64,000 nucleotides of DNA from Nocardiopsis kunsanensis DSM 44524. GTDB taxonomy: Bacteria; Actinomycetota; Actinomycetes; Streptosporangiales; Streptosporangiaceae. Each line of letters starts with the position of its first letter. The stretch's first letter is position 1. The position numbers and the translations under genes are program-made. Below the pieces are notes generated by a model. The model did not search any database. It saw nothing but the letters and a program-made list of their open reading frames with translations, and was not told the DNA's origin. The DNA lies in NCBI RefSeq assembly GCF_000340965.1, contig NZ_ANAY01000002.1, positions 124,001-188,000 of the forward strand, given 5' to 3'. Shown here piece by piece: positions 61,092 through 64,000 of the stretch.

Positions 61092-62042
61092 TCAGCCGAC
61101 GGTCAGCACCATTTTCCCGGTGGTCCGACCGCGCTCACCGATCTCGTGCGCACGCGCGGCCTGCGCGAGCGGGAAGGTCTCGGCGATGGTGGGCCGCAGC
61201 GCACCCCGCGCCACGAGGGCGGCGATGGAGCGCATGCCCTGGTGGTCGTGTTCCACGAGCATGTTCACCACCCGCGAGTTCTGCTCCTCGGCACGGGCCA
61301 CCGCGTCCGCGGCGTCGAAGGGCAACAGGCTCACGACGGTGCCGCCGGGCCGCAGCGCACGCACCGACATCTCGATCTGCTCGTCCCCGCCGACGGCGTC
61401 CAGGACCACATCGACGCCCTGGGCAGCCTCGCCGACATCTGTGGTCCGGTAGTCGATGACCTCGTCGGCGCCCAGGGAACGCACGAACCCGTGCTTGGGC
61501 TCGCTGGCGGTCCCGATGACGTGGGCACCGCGGGCCTTGGCGATCTGCACGGCCAGGTGGCCCACACCGCCGGCGGCCGCGTGCACCAGGACCCGGTCCC
61601 CGTCCCCGACCCCGGCGGTGTCGACCAGGGCCTGCCATGCGGTCAGCGCCGCGAGCGGCACCGCGCCGGCCGTGACGTGGTCGACCTCGGAGGGTTTGAA
61701 CGCGAAGGCACGCGTGGGCCCCACGACGTACTCGGCGTGGGTACCGACCCCGAAGGGGTAGGGCACCATCCCGAAGACCTCGTCACCGGGCCGGAACAGG
61801 GTGGTGCCGAAGCCGACCTCGTCGACCACGCCGGAGACGTCCCAGCCCAGCACGAACGGCGGCTCGCCGAGGAACCTGCCGGTCTCACGGTGTTTCCAGT
61901 CGGTGGGGTTGACGCCCGCGGCGTGCACGCGGACGCGGATCTGGCCCAGCCCCGGTTCCGGAACGGGCAGTTCCTCCTCCTTCAGGACCTCCGGGGCTCC
62001 GAGGGTCTCCTGCCTGATGGCTCGCATGGTGTGGCTCGTCAT
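61092..62042 (-). CDS. NADP-dependent oxidoreductase (zinc-independent MDR, quinone reductase-like)
   Basis: A 316-aa medium-chain dehydrogenase/reductase. The N-terminal GroES-like part has VHAAGVNPTDWKHRETG and FVLGWDVSGVVDEVG. The cofactor loop is VLVHAAAGGVGHLAVQIAKA near residue 150, followed by GADEVIDYRTTDV. It lacks the catalytic Cys/His zinc ligands, so it belongs to the quinone oxidoreductase group that reduces enones or quinones with NADPH. The start is ATG 62042 or the ATG five codons later; GGGGAC lies directly before the first. It is convergent with DUF1918 and divergent from penicillin acylase gene 2. Confidence 0.9.
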   Translation of the reverse strand: MTSHTMRAIRQETLGAPEVLKEEELPVPEPGLGQIRVRVHAAGVNPTDWKHRETGRFLGEPPFVLGWDVSGVVDEVGFGTTLFRPGDEVFGMVPYPFGVGTHAEYVVGPTRAFAFKPSEVDHVTAGAVPLAALTAWQALVDTAGVGDGDRVLVHAAAGGVGHLAVQIAKARGAHVIGTASEPKHGFVRSLGADEVIDYRTTDVGEAAQGVDVVLDAVGGDEQIEMSVRALRPGGTVVSLLPFDAADAVARAEEQNSRVVNMLVEHDHQGMRSIAALVARGALRPTIAETFPLAQAARAHEIGERGRTTGKMVLTVG

Positions 62043-62252
62043 GTCCCCAGTCTCACACCCGGAACAGCCGATACACGTGTTTCCCCCGGGGGCACGAGCG
62101 CTCCAGGGGAAAGACACCGGGCCGTCGCAGGTCATGAGGGCGACACGCGGATTCTCGCGTCAACACGTCTCGTCACCGGAGGATCGCCCATTGTAGTGTT
62201 CCTCCGTCCGCGTCCCTCCGATCCGTTCCTCCCCCCGATGCAAGGACGCACT

Positions 62253-64000
62253 ATGCGCAGACGCAGAGTCACGGCCCTGGTCTCAGCCACGGTCATCGGT
62301 GTGCCCCTGGCCCTGGCCGGGACCGGCGCCACCGCCGCCGAACGCGACGAACTCCACCTGCCCGGACTGAACGGCGAGGCGACCATCGCCGTCGACTCGG
62401 CCGGGCTCCCGCACATCACCGCCGACGACAACGAGGACCTCTTCTACGCCCAGGGGGTCAACGCGGCCCGCGACCGGCTCTTCCAGATCGACCTGCACCG
62501 CCGGCAGGGGCTGGGTGAGCTCTCCGAGGTCCTGGGCCCGGACTTCGTGGAGCGCGACCGTGCCGCACGCCTGTTCCTGTACCGGGGCGACATGGACGAG
62601 GAGTGGGACAGCTACGGGCCCGAGTCCCGCACCGCCGCCGCGCGCTTCGCCGAGGGCATCAACGCCTACGTCGACTGGCTGGCGGAGCACCCCGAGCACA
62701 TGCCGCCCGGGTTCGACGAGCTCGGTTACGCCCCGGCCCGCTGGGAGCCCGAGGACGTCGTCCGCATCCGTACGCACACCCTCGGCACGAACCTCGCGAG
62801 CGAACTCACCCGCGCCCGGGTGGCCTGCGACGACGAGCTCGGCAACGCCGACCTGCTGCTGGGCATGGAACCCGACCACACGGCCTCCCTGCCCGAGGGC
62901 CTGGATCCGTGTTCGGTTCCCGACGACGTCCTGGACACCTACCGGCTCGCCACCGGCGACGTGACCTTCGACGACGAGGGGCAGGCGCGCCTGCCCCTGG
63001 CCGCCGAAGAGGAAGAGCCCCTGACCACCAACGGGGACGAGGGCAGCAACAGCTGGACCGTCTCCCCCGGCCTCACCGACACCGACCGTCCGATCCTGGC
63101 CGGCGACCCGCACCGGCCCGTGACGGCGCCCTCCCTGCGTTACGTCGTCCACCTGTCCTCACCGGAGGTCGACGTGGTCGGTGCGGGCGAGCCGTTCCTG
63201 CCGGGTGTGGCGATGGGGCACAACGGGACGGCCGCGTACGGGCTCACGTTCCTGGCCGCCGACCAACAGGACCTGCTCTTCTACGACGTGGATCCCGACG
63301 ACCCCGACCGCTACCGTCACGACGGCGCGTGGGAGGAGATGGAGGTGGTCACCGAGGAGGTCGCCCTGCCCGACGGTTCGACCGAGGAGGTGGAGCTGCG
63401 CTTCACCCGCCACGGCCCGGTCGTCGCCCAGGACGAGGAGAGCGACACCGCCTACGCCGTCCGCACCACCTGGACCGAGCCCGGAACGACCGCCTACTTC
63501 AACAGCCTGGAGCTGATGTACGCCGAGGACTTCGGGGAGTTCCGTTCGGTCCTGGACGGCTGGGGCGGCCCGCCCATGAACTACACCTACGCCGACGTCC
63601 ACGGCGACATCGGGTGGTCCGCGGCCGGCCTGATCCCCGAACGCGGCGAGGGCGACGGCCTGCTGCCCGTGCCCGGGGACGGCACCCACGAGTGGGACGG
63701 GTTCATGGACGGCCTGCCGTCCGTGCACAACCCCGACGAGGGGTTCTTCTCCACCGCCAACGAGTACAACATGCCCGATGACCTGGGCCTGGGGTACGAG
63801 TGGGCGCCCGGCTACCGCCAGGACCGCATCACCGAGGTGCTGGGCGGCGACGGGCCCGCCACCATGGAGGGTTCCGCACAGCTGCAGAACGACGTCGTGG
63901 ACCTGACCGTCCGCGAAGCGCTGCCGTTGCTCGAGGGCCTGGACACCGAGGGGCCGGCCCGTGCGGCGGCCGACCTCCTGGAGAGCTGGGACGGCGACCA
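62253..64000 (+). CDS. penicillin acylase family protein, secreted, 3' end outside the window
   Basis: The open frame runs from ATG 62253 past the right edge (more than 582 residues). A signal peptide is clear (RRRR, then VTALVSATVIGVPLALAGTG, cleavage near ATAAE). The alpha chain contains YAQGVNAARDRLFQIDLHRR; the autocleavage site is GSNSWTVSP near residue 267, where Ser becomes the nucleophile. The beta chain has AGDPHRPVTAPSLRYVVHL and STANEYNMPDD. Like its paralogue 3 kb upstream it could cleave beta-lactam side chains, acyl homoserine lactones or lipopeptide acyl chains. It is exported, whereas the first is anchored. AAGGAC lies 7 nt before the start; an ATG 15 nt upstream is also in frame. 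Confidence 0.9.
   Translation, partial: MRRRRVTALVSATVIGVPLALAGTGATAAERDELHLPGLNGEATIAVDSAGLPHITADDNEDLFYAQGVNAARDRLFQIDLHRRQGLGELSEVLGPDFVERDRAARLFLYRGDMDEEWDSYGPESRTAAARFAEGINAYVDWLAEHPEHMPPGFDELGYAPARWEPEDVVRIRTHTLGTNLASELTRARVACDDELGNADLLLGMEPDHTASLPEGLDPCSVPDDVLDTYRLATGDVTFDDEGQARLPLAAEEEEPLTTNGDEGSNSWTVSPGLTDTDRPILAGDPHRPVTAPSLRYVVHLSSPEVDVVGAGEPFLPGVAMGHNGTAAYGLTFLAADQQDLLFYDVDPDDPDRYRHDGAWEEMEVVTEEVALPDGSTEEVELRFTRHGPVVAQDEESDTAYAVRTTWTEPGTTAYFNSLELMYAEDFGEFRSVLDGWGGPPMNYTYADVHGDIGWSAAGLIPERGEGDGLLPVPGDGTHEWDGFMDGLPSVHNPDEGFFSTANEYNMPDDLGLGYEWAPGYRQDRITEVLGGDGPATMEGSAQLQNDVVDLTVREALPLLEGLDTEGPARAAADLLESWDGD

Noticed and set aside
62603-63781. Plus-strand frame of 392 codons over the second penicillin acylase
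   Set aside because: Arg/Gly/Pro-rich out-of-frame translation. The true frame from 62253 has signal peptide and motifs but no stop before the edge.

Overview
The window is high-GC (roughly 70% by eye) actinobacterial chromosome. Gene families such as DUF2530, DUF3027, DUF3263, the XPB helicase with its helicase-associated partner, an orphan groEL with CIRCE operators and the metM/metO pair are typical of Streptomyces, Nocardiopsis and Thermobifida relatives. A Nocardiopsis-like member of the Streptosporangiales is my best guess; this is inference. I saw no insertion sequence, prophage, CRISPR array, rRNA or tRNA. About 58 genes can be supported.

Layout. 1-12.1 kb: RNA 2',3'-cyclic phosphodiesterase (cut by the window edge), a TauE/SafE permease, an MFS exporter with a striking leader hairpin, a purine permease with DUF2530, a large methyltransferase, an SRPBCC protein, a 1012-residue GHKL/sacsin-like ATPase, DUF3027 and a cold-shock protein. 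12.6-20 kb: a HAAS-like membrane protein, the helicase-associated protein and XPB helicase, separated by three small Pro/Gly-rich membrane proteins, one of them frameshifted. 20-26 kb: an S-adenosyl methyltransferase, an R2-like ligand-binding oxidase, an ArsR/P1B-type metal-efflux operon, a Nudix hydrolase and a CPBP protease. 26-33 kb: a heterodimeric ABC exporter, groEL with two CIRCE sites, a 3-methyladenine glycosylase and a phosphodiesterase.

34-41 kb: a PucR regulator divergent from an MHS transporter and an amidohydrolase, a GNAT acetyltransferase that looks frameshifted, then metM-metO under a SAM-I riboswitch. 41-47 kb: otsA and otsB (trehalose synthesis) with GrpB, a methyltransferase, a catalytically dead mycosin-like protein and DUF3263 between them. 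47-64 kb: a serine hydrolase, ArgJ, HPr, an acyl-CoA ligase, a Vms1-like protein divergent from CsbD, several reductases with LysR and TetR regulators, nitronate monooxygenase, DUF1918 and two penicillin-acylase-family enzymes, the second cut by the window edge.

Most notable. (1) A complete SAM-I riboswitch precedes a threonine-synthase-like enzyme and a MoaD-like sulfur carrier, which together match the sulfur-carrier route from O-phosphohomoserine to homocysteine. (2) An S8-fold protein has lost all three catalytic residues. (3) A perfect 17-bp hairpin buries the ribosome binding site and probable TTG start of an MFS exporter. (4) Two ABC half-transporters show exactly complementary active-site losses. 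(5) Seven genes have a -10-like hexamer exactly 6 nt before the start codon, which points to leaderless mRNAs. Two probable single-base frameshifts may be real or assembly errors.
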